The notes beneath the pieces were generated by a model. That model saw nothing but the letters and a program-made list of their open reading frames with translations. It made no database searches and was not told the DNA's origin. From the NCBI GenBank assembly GCA_020438105.1, contig JAGQVE010000029.1:1-45515 (forward strand): a stretch of 45,515 nt of DNA, read 5' to 3'. This DNA comes from Bacteroidales bacterium. Lineage in GTDB: Bacteria > Bacteroidota > Bacteroidia > Bacteroidales > JAADJA01. The stretch's first letter is position 1; every line of letters starts with the position of its first letter. This document shows positions 36,625 through 44,202 of this stretch, one piece after another. Both the position numbers and the translations under genes were made by a program.

Positions 36625-37518
36625 CTAATCTGTCACTTTTTCACGAAGCGATTTAAAGCCATTACCGAGTATTTCATTGGCATTGATAACGGTCATGAAA
36701 GCCTGGGGGTCAATTTGATGGACAAACTCCTGAAGCATAGCCATTTCACGTCGGTTAACAACGGTGTAAATAAGTGTCCGCTCCTGGTTATTATACATTC
36801 CCCGCCCGGGGATAAATGTGCCACCCCGGTTCAGATCATTGATAATTTTATCTCTTAATTCCTGCGGTTTACTGGATATTATAAACAGGGTTTTATCATA
36901 ACTAACGCCTTGTAAAACCAGGTCGATAACCCTTCCGGTAATAAAAATTACAATCAATGAATACAACGGAATTTTCCAGTCGTGAAAAGCAACAAGACCA
37001 ACCAGAACAATTACTGAATCAACGGCGATCATTAACTGCCCGAGAGGTAGTTTGGTATATTTACTAATTATCATAGCAACAATATCAGATCCCCCGGAAG
37101 TAGCTTTTGATTTAAATATTAATCCCAAACCAAGTCCAACCAAAACACCTCCAAATATTGAAGATAGTAAGGGATCACCTTCCACCAAAGGACTTTCGCC
37201 GTATATCCAAGTAAGTAAATCCACAAATACAGCTGTCAGCACAAAGCCAACAACGGTTTTAATTCCAAACCGGGGTCCAAGTATCCTGACACCTAAAATT
37301 GTTAGCGGGATATCAAAAGCCAGCGCTACCAATCCTACGGGGGTTCCAAACATATGGTGAAGCACAATGGAAATACCATAAACGCCACCCGGGACAATTT
37401 TATAGGGTGTGATAAAAAATACAAATCCGGCGGCCATGATAAAGGTGCCAACAACGATCAGGCTGTAAGCAATAAACCACTTTTTACTAAACAGCTTTTC
37501 TTTGGTTATAAATGCCAT
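36625..37518 (-). CDS. YitT family membrane protein
   Basis: Membrane protein of 297 residues. Five or six hydrophobic segments in the first ~200 residues carry the DUF161 signatures FITPYKIVPGGVYGISIVLHH and GLGLIFKSKATSGGSDIVAMII. The C-terminal cytoplasmic part (about 215-290) is DUF2179, with KTLFIISSKPQELRDKIINDLNRGGTF and RREMAMLQEFVHQIDPQAFMTV. The substrate of YitT proteins is not established. A good promoter with a TAATTTTG box lies 40 bp upstream. It faces the T9SS operon across a 420-bp gap. Confidence 0.93.
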   Translation of the reverse strand: MAFITKEKLFSKKWFIAYSLIVVGTFIMAAGFVFFITPYKIVPGGVYGISIVLHHMFGTPVGLVALAFDIPLTILGVRILGPRFGIKTVVGFVLTAVFVDLLTWIYGESPLVEGDPLLSSIFGGVLVGLGLGLIFKSKATSGGSDIVAMIISKYTKLPLGQLMIAVDSVIVLVGLVAFHDWKIPLYSLIVIFITGRVIDLVLQGVSYDKTLFIISSKPQELRDKIINDLNRGGTFIPGRGMYNNQERTLIYTVVNRREMAMLQEFVHQIDPQAFMTVINANEILGNGFKSLREKVTD

Positions 37519-37558
37519 ATATGGTGTATTTTAAGATCATATTATTTCAAAAAGCGCG

Positions 37559-37586
37559 CAAAATTAATATTTCGGTAAGAATCAAA
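37559..37586 (-). promoter_or_regulatory. YitT promoter (TTTG - 16 bp - TAATTTTG)
   Basis: On the minus strand TTTG (37586-37583), a 16-bp spacer and TAATTTTG (37566-37559), an exact TAnnTTTG. The predicted leader is about 34 nt. Confidence 0.5.
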
Positions 37587-37896
37587 AAGGAAAGCAGCAG
37601 ATTTTTTCAAAAAAGCGGATTATTTATAATTAATTTGAACAAGGCAACTTTTTCAACAGTTTACTTGTCAAATTATTCGAAAGCTGACTTGGATTAAAAA
37701 AATATCGTTACAGACTAATAATCAATTTTTAACGTTATTTGTTACGCTGTGTAGCGACATAGAATCAGGTTAAGTTATTAACAATTACAATATTAACTCA
37801 TCATACTGGGAACATTAGTTGCAAAAAAAATCTCAAATAAGCCTTTTTAATGGAAATAAAATCCACGGATTTATAGGCCAAGTTTGAAATATGTAG

Positions 37897-37927
37897 TTTT
37901 TGCAATTAATTTTTTTTGTTAATTTAG
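37897..37927 (+). promoter_or_regulatory. porP-gld operon promoter (TTTTTG - 17 bp - TAATTTAG)
   Basis: TTTTTG at 37897-37902 is followed after 17 bp by TAATTTAG at 37920-37927, one base off TAnnTTTG. The start would fall about 5 bp before the first porP ATG (37939), so the second ATG (37954) could be the one used. Confidence 0.5.
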
Positions 37928-37938
37928 CCACCTTTTAA

Positions 37939-38904
37939 ATGGACAATTATCGAATGAAATATATTCTACGAGCCTTCTGCGTTGCTGCATTATTGTTTGC
38001 ATTTGCTCCACTGCATGCACAACAAGAACAACATAATGCTCACAATATGTTTAACCAAGTGAGTTATAACCCTGGATTTACAGGTAGTATTGGCGGTATT
38101 TGTGCCACCGGATTAGTTCGTCAGCAATGGGTTGGATTTAAAGATGAAGCTGGCAATAATGTAGCTCCTCAATCTTATTCCGTAAACATTCACAGTCCGC
38201 TAAATATTTTGCATGGTGGTATTGGTGCTTCGATTTACCAGGACCAGTTGGGTTTCCAGAAAGAAATCGGAGTAAAACTCTTATATGCTTACCGCAAAGA
38301 TATCGGAATGGGTAACCTCGGGGTTGGAGTACAAGTTGGGTTCATTAACGGAAGTATTGATTTCGCATCACTTTATGAAGGGGCTCGTGATAAAACGGAC
38401 CCTTTGTTATCGCAAGAAGAAAAGAGTGACATGTTACTTGACTTTGGGTTTGGTGTTCATTATTTTGTACCTGAAAAGTTTTATGTTGGTGTATCTACCA
38501 CCCGAATCAGTGAGCAGCAGTCAACCACACTTTCATACAATACTACCCGGCATTATTATTTTAATGCCGGATATGAATTCGCATTTCCGGGCAATTCATC
38601 CTATGTATTGGAGCCTTCAATACTAATAAAATCAGACCTTGTAAAAACACAATACGATATTGCAACCCTGCTGAAGTACAATAATAGAGTTTGGGGTGGC
38701 GTTAGTTATAGCGCAATTAGAAACATGGATCCATTTTCTGTGTTATTGGGATTAAAAATAAAAGATGTGCGGGTTGGTTATGCCTACACAATCCCCACCT
38801 CTAAGATAGGCAGCAGCGGTAGTCACGAAATTATGATAGGTTATTGCTTTAAAGTAAGCTTTGACCGTGGAAGAGAAAGTTACAAAAATACACGGTTCTT
38901 ATAA
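37939..38904 (+). CDS. porP: PorP/SprF family T9SS outer-membrane protein
   Basis: Outer-membrane beta-barrel protein of 321 residues with a signal peptide ending LHAQ. The start is ATG 37939 or 37954 (MKYILRAF). Family signatures are the N-terminal MFNQVSYNPGFTGSIG (SprF/PorP motif), RQQWVGFKDEAGNNVAPQSYSVNIHSPL, GGIGASIYQDQLGFQ, and repeated amphipathic strands to the end, with VRVGYAYTIPTSKIGSSGSHEIMI near the C-terminus. In Porphyromonas PorP is encoded upstream of porKLMN, and the same order holds here. SprF-type paralogues anchor adhesins, so the name follows synteny. A 16-bp palindrome separates it from gldK. Confidence 0.93.
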   Translation: MDNYRMKYILRAFCVAALLFAFAPLHAQQEQHNAHNMFNQVSYNPGFTGSIGGICATGLVRQQWVGFKDEAGNNVAPQSYSVNIHSPLNILHGGIGASIYQDQLGFQKEIGVKLLYAYRKDIGMGNLGVGVQVGFINGSIDFASLYEGARDKTDPLLSQEEKSDMLLDFGFGVHYFVPEKFYVGVSTTRISEQQSTTLSYNTTRHYYFNAGYEFAFPGNSSYVLEPSILIKSDLVKTQYDIATLLKYNNRVWGGVSYSAIRNMDPFSVLLGLKIKDVRVGYAYTIPTSKIGSSGSHEIMIGYCFKVSFDRGRESYKNTRFL

Positions 38905-38955
38905 AATTGTGCTTTGTAACCTTATTAATTAAGAATTTGTAAAAGACCATTTATA

Positions 38956-38971
38956 TTATAGTATACTATAA
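38956..38971. promoter_or_regulatory. Perfect 16-bp palindrome upstream of gldK
   Basis: TTATAGTATACTATAA is its own reverse complement. It lies in the 92-bp gap between porP and gldK, its end 25 bp before the gldK ATG. It could be an operator or a weak hairpin without a T run. Confidence 0.6.
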
Positions 38972-38996
38972 GAATTCGAATAAAATCAGCTTTCAA

Positions 38997-40361
38997 ATGA
39001 AAAGAGTCTTTTTATATCTGGCCGCTTTGATCATACTTGGTAGCTGTGGTAATTCTGGAAACGGAGAATTGGTTGGCGTTCAAAATCGTAAACCATATTA
39101 CCAACCTACACCTTATGGAATGGCATATATACCTCTGGGAAGTTATACCATGGGTGCTGGTGAGGAAGATGTTGCTTATGCACTTACTACTCAGCCCAGA
39201 ACTGTTACCATTGCAGCATTCTACATGGATGAAACCGAAGTAACTAACAATGAGTACCGGCAATTTGTGTATTGGGTACGCGATTCTATCGCCCGTGTTT
39301 TATTGGGGGATATGAATCCTGAAGATTACCTGATTGAAGAAGATCGGAGAACCGGTGAATTCTTTGATCCGCCATTCCTGAACTGGTCCACCAGGATCGA
39401 TTGGGATGGAGAGGAAGAAAGGGACATCCTCATGGAAATGTATCTTCCTGAACATGAAAGGTTTCAGCGGAAAAAGGAATTTGATGTGCGTAAATTCAAT
39501 TATGAGTATTACTGGGTAGATCTTCAGGCAGCTGCTAAAAAAGACTTCAGCCAGGATGGTAACGTTGAGGCAGGTGCATTGAACAATCGTCCGCAAGGTC
39601 TTCAGGACAGATCGGTATATGTGCGTAAGGAGGTTGTTAATGTATATCCTGATACATTGGCCTGGTTATATGACTATTCTTATTCATTTAATGAGCCATT
39701 AACTCAAAAATATTTCTGGCATCCAGCTTATGACAACTATCCTGTAGTTGGAGTAAACTGGCGTCAGGCCAAAGCATTTTGCGTTTGGAGAACACAATTA
39801 AAGAACTCCTGGCTTGCTTCTAAAAAAGGTGATGCCAGTATTCATGATTACCGTTTGCCTACAGAAGCCGAATGGGAATGGGCAGCCAGAGGTGGTCATG
39901 ATTTCAACCCCTATCCATGGGGTGGTCCTTACACCAGAAACGATAAAGGATGTTTCCTTGGAAACTACAAACCACTTCGGGGAAATTATACCGACGATGG
40001 TGGAGCAACACCAATTATTGTTGCCCATTACCCGCCAAACGACTGGGGTTTATATGATATGTCAGGTAACGTAGCAGAATGGACAGCAGATGCTTTCGAT
40101 GAATCCTCCTACAATTTCACATGGGATCTGAACCCGCATTACCAGTATAATGCCGATATTAATGATCCTGCGGTATTAAAGCGTAAAGTTGTTAGGGGTG
40201 GTTCCTGGAAAGATGTAGGTTATTACTTACAGGTTTCTGCCCGTACCTACGAATACCAGGATACTGCAAAATCCTATATCGGATTCCGTTGTGTGCAACC
40301 TTATCTGGGTCGTCAGAAAGACGATAACCCTGCAAAGGCTTCACACATTTATAAAAAATAG
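38997..40361 (+). CDS. gldK: T9SS ring lipoprotein GldK/PorK
   Basis: Outer-membrane-associated lipoprotein of 454 residues with lipobox ending LGSC (Cys17). The body is a formylglycine-generating-enzyme (FGE-sulfatase) fold without known catalysis: YIPLGSYTMGAGEEDV, FYMDETEVTNNEYRQF, VVGVNWRQAKAFCVWR, YRLPTEAEWEWAARGG, GLYDMSGNVAEWTADAF and VVRGGSWKDVG. With GldN it forms the large periplasmic ring of the T9SS. Its place between porP and gldL separates it from the paralogue GldJ. The long insertion at about 85-215 is typical of GldK. gldL starts 50 bp downstream. Confidence 0.97.
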   Translation: MKRVFLYLAALIILGSCGNSGNGELVGVQNRKPYYQPTPYGMAYIPLGSYTMGAGEEDVAYALTTQPRTVTIAAFYMDETEVTNNEYRQFVYWVRDSIARVLLGDMNPEDYLIEEDRRTGEFFDPPFLNWSTRIDWDGEEERDILMEMYLPEHERFQRKKEFDVRKFNYEYYWVDLQAAAKKDFSQDGNVEAGALNNRPQGLQDRSVYVRKEVVNVYPDTLAWLYDYSYSFNEPLTQKYFWHPAYDNYPVVGVNWRQAKAFCVWRTQLKNSWLASKKGDASIHDYRLPTEAEWEWAARGGHDFNPYPWGGPYTRNDKGCFLGNYKPLRGNYTDDGGATPIIVAHYPPNDWGLYDMSGNVAEWTADAFDESSYNFTWDLNPHYQYNADINDPAVLKRKVVRGGSWKDVGYYLQVSARTYEYQDTAKSYIGFRCVQPYLGRQKDDNPAKASHIYKK

Positions 40362-40411
40362 TTCATTTAACTGAGTGTAAAATCAATTCTATTTAATTTT
40401 TATCACTAATC

Positions 40412-41593
40412 ATGGGATTAAACAACATTGTAAAAAGCAGGGGTTTTAAAAACTTTATGGCCAAGCTTTACGGTATTGGTGCCGCAGTAGTAATTCTGGG
40501 AGCATTGTTCAAAATCAATCACTACAACGGTGCAGATATCATGCTAATTATTGGTTTGACAACCGAGTCAGTAATCTTCTTTTTCTCAGCATTTGAGCCA
40601 CCTCATGTGGAGCCCGACTGGAGTTTGGTTTATCCGGAGTTAGCTGGCATGTACCATGGTGTAACTGCTGAAATTGAAGATGGAGAGCGGCAAGAAGGTT
40701 TAACAGAAGACCTTGATAGAATGTTATCGGAAGCCAAAATTGGTCCGGAACTTATCGAAAGTCTTGGCTCCGGATTGCGTTCATTGAGTGATAATACCAG
40801 TAAACTTAATGATGTTACCGATGCAACTGTGGCAACTAAAGATTTCACAGAAAAAGTTAAAGGTGCTACACAATCGGTAAGTTCATTATCTGAATCTTAC
40901 AATAAACAAACGGCTTCTATCAATGAAGAGATTTCTGCATCAGAAGCTTATTTGAATAATGTAAAGAATGCTTCTGATAATGTTGGCGGACTTTCTGACA
41001 TTTATTCACGTGCCTCCAAGTCAATTGAATCCGACCTGGAAGCAACTGCAGGTTTCGCAGAAAGTGTTAAAGCAGCAACAAGTTCAGCAAATCAACTGGC
41101 AGCAAATTACAACAAATCATCCGAAGCACTAGCCGCTTCCGCGAAAGCTCTTGATTTTACTTCACTGAGTGAGCACAATTACAACGATCAGCTTTCAAAA
41201 ATTGCCCAAAACCTCAATTCATTGAATGCTGCTTACGAAGCGCAATTAAAAAATTCTGAAAGCCAGGTTAGCTCTGCTGCCCGCTTACAGGAAACCATGG
41301 ATAAATTTGTTTCTAACCTTAACAGTTCCGTAGAAAACACCTCTAAATACCAACAAAATCTTGAAGCATTGAATAGTGCATTCCAGAGCCAGTTGGCTGG
41401 AACCAATAGTCAGGTTGAGAAAGTTGGTAAACTTCAGGATTCACTGGAAGACTTTCTTGCTAAATTAAATGACTCAGCTGATAAGACTTTAAAATACAAT
41501 CAGGAATTGGATAACCTTGCCAAAAAAGTTTCAGCACTTAATACTGTATATGGCAACATGCTTTCGGCAATGAATGTGAAAGCAGAAGGTTAA
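40412..41593 (+). CDS. gldL: T9SS/gliding motor protein GldL, with extended repeat domain
   Basis: Inner-membrane motor subunit of 393 residues. Two membrane helices (about 18-36 and 42-60) carry the residues known to matter in Flavobacterium GldL: K34 (K27 there), H37 (H30), E52 (E49) and E62 (E59), judged by alignment of GAAVVILGALFKINH and LTTESVIFFFSAFEP. The cytoplasmic part is much longer than the ~215-residue Flavobacterium protein. Residues about 140-240 contain diverged ~37-residue repeats with VKxA and LSxxY motifs. Residues 268-316 and 317-365 are two 49-residue repeats with 19 identities. All are predicted helical coiled coil. It couples proton flow to GldM movement. Confidence 0.97.
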   Translation: MGLNNIVKSRGFKNFMAKLYGIGAAVVILGALFKINHYNGADIMLIIGLTTESVIFFFSAFEPPHVEPDWSLVYPELAGMYHGVTAEIEDGERQEGLTEDLDRMLSEAKIGPELIESLGSGLRSLSDNTSKLNDVTDATVATKDFTEKVKGATQSVSSLSESYNKQTASINEEISASEAYLNNVKNASDNVGGLSDIYSRASKSIESDLEATAGFAESVKAATSSANQLAANYNKSSEALAASAKALDFTSLSEHNYNDQLSKIAQNLNSLNAAYEAQLKNSESQVSSAARLQETMDKFVSNLNSSVENTSKYQQNLEALNSAFQSQLAGTNSQVEKVGKLQDSLEDFLAKLNDSADKTLKYNQELDNLAKKVSALNTVYGNMLSAMNVKAEG

Positions 41594-41638
41594 TATTATT
41601 TTTAATGATTACCAACAAACTAAAAACAGAGTCTTAAA

Positions 41639-43249
41639 ATGGCTGGATATAAGGAAACCCCACGGCAAAAAATGATCGCCATGATGTACCTGGTTCTAAC
41701 GGCACTCCTTGCATTGAATGTGTCGAAAGAGATCCTTGATGCATTTCTTGTTGTGAATGATAGTATTGAGGTTACCAATGAAAAATTTGCACAAAAAATT
41801 GATAAGGTTTACAGCGACTTTGAGAAACAATATACACTGAATCCAGAAAAGGTAAAAGATGAGTGGGATCAAGCAAAGAGCGTAAGAAAACGTTCCAGGG
41901 AACTGGTGAATTATGTTGATAGCTTAAAATATGAAATGATCGCCTTTACTGAAAAAATTCCATTTAGTGAAGCGAAAGTAATTAATCTGGTAGACGTAAA
42001 AAAGAAGGATAATTTTGATTACCCCACCAATTTTTTTATTGGGAGCGATACTAAAAAGGGAGTTGCGGGACCACTGCGTGATAGTTTGACAAATTACAGA
42101 ACTGCTTTATTAAAATACATTGATGAGGCAAGAAGGCCTGCCTACGATGAACGTTTAGGATTGAAAATCATTGAAGGCAAAGGTTATAAGAATGCCAGCG
42201 GCACTCCAATCGATTGGGAAACATACAATTTCTTTCATACCATTGTTGCTGCTGATGTTACCATCATGAATAAAATTAAAGCCGAGATTTATAATGCAGA
42301 ATCAGATATTATAAATTATCTCTACTCCTCCATTACCGAGGCTGATTTTAAATTTTCAGGGTTAAGTGCTAAAGTAATTGCAAAAAGCAATTATGTTTTT
42401 CAGGGTGGCGATTATGAGGCTGAAGTGCTCGTAGCTGCAATTGATGAAACTCAAAACCCGGTTGTGTACTATATTGAAGGTGCTGATACAATGACACATG
42501 CACAAATAGAACAGGCAACCCGAATAGAAGGGGATAAAGGAAGTGTAAGCTTAACCTTACCTGCAAGCAGAGAAGGTTCACATAAATATGCAGGTATTAT
42601 CGAAATGAAGGATCCAACCGGAATGGATGTTTATTATGGCTTCAAACAGGAATACATTGTTGCCAAACCTTCGGCAACGATTTCACCCACCAAAATGAAT
42701 GTATTTTATCGTGGAGTCGACAATCCGGTTAGTATTTCAGCTTCCGGTAAAGCTGATTCTCAACTTGATATCAGTATTTCTGATGGTCAAATTGCCAGAA
42801 CCGATACAGGTTGGGTAGTGAAAGATTTACCTGGTGAAGCATATGAAACAACTATCAGGGTTTATGCTGATGATGACGGTGGAAAGAAATTTATGGGAGA
42901 ACAGTTGTTTAGGATTAAAAGTTTGCCCGATCCCATTGCACGAATAATTGGAGCAACTGATGATAAAATATCTGTACAAAAAATGTTGGCAAACCCATTC
43001 CTCTATTGTACCATGCCCGAATATGTAGATTTTGAATATAACTTTAAGGTAACCTCGTTCACCATGTATATTCCACAGGGAGGAGGATATTTTGTAACTG
43101 AAAAATCGGAAAGTCAAATGTTTACGGATAAAATGAAAAGCCAGATACAGGCATTGAAAAAGAATGACATTGTTGTTTTCCGTGACATTAAAGTTCGCGG
43201 TCCGGAAGGTCCTCGTAAAATTGAATCAATAAACATTACAATACAATAA
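41639..43249 (+). CDS. gldM: T9SS/gliding motor protein GldM
   Basis: Motor shaft protein of 536 residues. A short cytoplasmic N-terminus (MAGYKETPRQK) is followed by one membrane helix (about 12-31, MIAMMYLVLTALLALNVSKE), the segment that packs into the GldL pentamer. The long periplasmic part corresponds to domains D1 to D4: a helical D1 (about 35-220) and Ig-like beta domains with MNVFYRGVDNPVSISASGK and FRIKSLPDPIARIIG, ending in KVRGPEGPRKIESINITIQ. The length fits the family (~510-540). It spans the periplasm to the GldK-GldN ring. gldN starts 12 bp after its stop. Confidence 0.97.
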   Translation: MAGYKETPRQKMIAMMYLVLTALLALNVSKEILDAFLVVNDSIEVTNEKFAQKIDKVYSDFEKQYTLNPEKVKDEWDQAKSVRKRSRELVNYVDSLKYEMIAFTEKIPFSEAKVINLVDVKKKDNFDYPTNFFIGSDTKKGVAGPLRDSLTNYRTALLKYIDEARRPAYDERLGLKIIEGKGYKNASGTPIDWETYNFFHTIVAADVTIMNKIKAEIYNAESDIINYLYSSITEADFKFSGLSAKVIAKSNYVFQGGDYEAEVLVAAIDETQNPVVYYIEGADTMTHAQIEQATRIEGDKGSVSLTLPASREGSHKYAGIIEMKDPTGMDVYYGFKQEYIVAKPSATISPTKMNVFYRGVDNPVSISASGKADSQLDISISDGQIARTDTGWVVKDLPGEAYETTIRVYADDDGGKKFMGEQLFRIKSLPDPIARIIGATDDKISVQKMLANPFLYCTMPEYVDFEYNFKVTSFTMYIPQGGGYFVTEKSESQMFTDKMKSQIQALKKNDIVVFRDIKVRGPEGPRKIESINITIQ

Positions 43250-43260
43250 GGAGATTTCTT

Positions 43261-44115
43261 ATGAAAACTTTATTGAGCTTACTCGTTTTTGCTGGATTAA
43301 TTGTCGGAATCAGTTCCGAATCCATTGCACAAATCCTCGATAGTCCGCGAGATGGTGTATATGATCCAATTCATATTCCCGATAAAAAACCAATTCCATA
43401 CACACCGGTTCGTGAAGCGGATGTGGCCTGGCAAAAGCGCATTTGGCGGATCATGGATTTAAGACAAAAAATTAATCACCCGTTTTACTATCCTGAAACA
43501 CCTAAAAAAGGATGGAAAAACTTTATGACCGTGGTCATGGATGCAATTCGTGAAGGAAGTATTACCGCTTACGACCCGGCTCAGGATGATCAGTTTCTTG
43601 TTCCATTGACCTACCAGGAAATTGAAAAGAAATTTACCCGTATTGACACCGTGCCGATCAGGGACCCGAATAATCCCACAAGGATACTGCGATACGAAGT
43701 GGTGAAAGAAGATTTTGACCCAACCGCTGTACAAAGAATTAAACTTAAAGAAGAGTGGTTTTTCGATAAACAACGTTCTGTAATGGATGTTCGCATCCTG
43801 GGAATTTGCCCGGTGCGTAATCTTTACAATGATGACGGAACCTTCTTCGGTTTTGAAGATATGTTCTGGATTTATTTTCCTGAAGCCCGTCCGGTTTTTG
43901 CACAGGCAATTGTTTTTAACACCCACAATAGCGCTGAACAACGCACCTATGATGAAATTTTCTGGAAACGGATGTTCGGTAGTTATGTATACAAAGAAGA
44001 AAATGTTTATGATCGCGAAATCTCCGACTATGCCAGTGGTATGGATGCATTGCTTGAAGCCGAAAGGGTGAAAAGCGAACTGGGGGAATTTGAACATGAA
44101 CTTTGGGAATTTTAA
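43261..44115 (+). CDS. gldN: T9SS ring protein GldN/PorN
   Basis: Periplasmic protein of 284 residues with a signal peptide ending near SIAQ (about 27). Family segments are ADVAWQKRIWRIMDLRQKINHPFYYP, IREGSITAYDPAQDDQF, KLKEEWFFDKQRSVMDVRILGICPV, and FWIYFPEARPVFAQAIVFNTHNSAEQRTYDEIFWKRMFGSYVYKEENVYDR. GldN binds GldK in the outer-membrane-attached ring and contacts GldM. AAGGAG just before the ATG is a Shine-Dalgarno-like sequence, unusual in this group. It is the last gene of the operon and is followed by a terminator. Confidence 0.97.
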   Translation: MKTLLSLLVFAGLIVGISSESIAQILDSPRDGVYDPIHIPDKKPIPYTPVREADVAWQKRIWRIMDLRQKINHPFYYPETPKKGWKNFMTVVMDAIREGSITAYDPAQDDQFLVPLTYQEIEKKFTRIDTVPIRDPNNPTRILRYEVVKEDFDPTAVQRIKLKEEWFFDKQRSVMDVRILGICPVRNLYNDDGTFFGFEDMFWIYFPEARPVFAQAIVFNTHNSAEQRTYDEIFWKRMFGSYVYKEENVYDREISDYASGMDALLEAERVKSELGEFEHELWEF

Positions 44116-44131
44116 TCCCTGAAATCGAAAT

Positions 44132-44164
44132 AAAAAACTCTTCCCAAATCGGAGGAGTTTTTTT
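44132..44164 (+). terminator. Rho-independent terminator after gldN
   Basis: AAAAACTCTTCC and GGAGGAGTTTTT form a 12-bp stem (one G-T pair) around CAAATC; the T run extends to 44164. It lies 17 bp after the gldN stop and closes the T9SS operon before recG. Confidence 0.93.
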
Positions 44165-44202
44165 ATGCCCAGCCACCCCGATTTTAGCTAAATTTGTTGC
44201 AC

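Larger units (their letters stand above)
37519..37938. other. 420-bp divergent intergenic region
   Basis: Very AT-rich stretch between the YitT gene and porP. It holds a YitT promoter at the left (37559-37586) and a porP promoter at the right (37897-37927). A small CGCT-GTGT-AGCG inverted repeat lies near 37748. No ORF, tRNA or strong hairpin is seen in the middle. It is long enough for regulator sites of the T9SS operon. Confidence 0.7.

Noticed and set aside
37519..37938. tRNA or small RNA gene in the long divergent gap
   Set aside because: No cloverleaf, conserved T-loop or strong hairpin was found; only promoter-like boxes.
43459..44097. 212-residue minus-strand ORF
   Set aside because: Antisense shadow of gldN; the F/H/N-rich composition is typical of a reverse frame.
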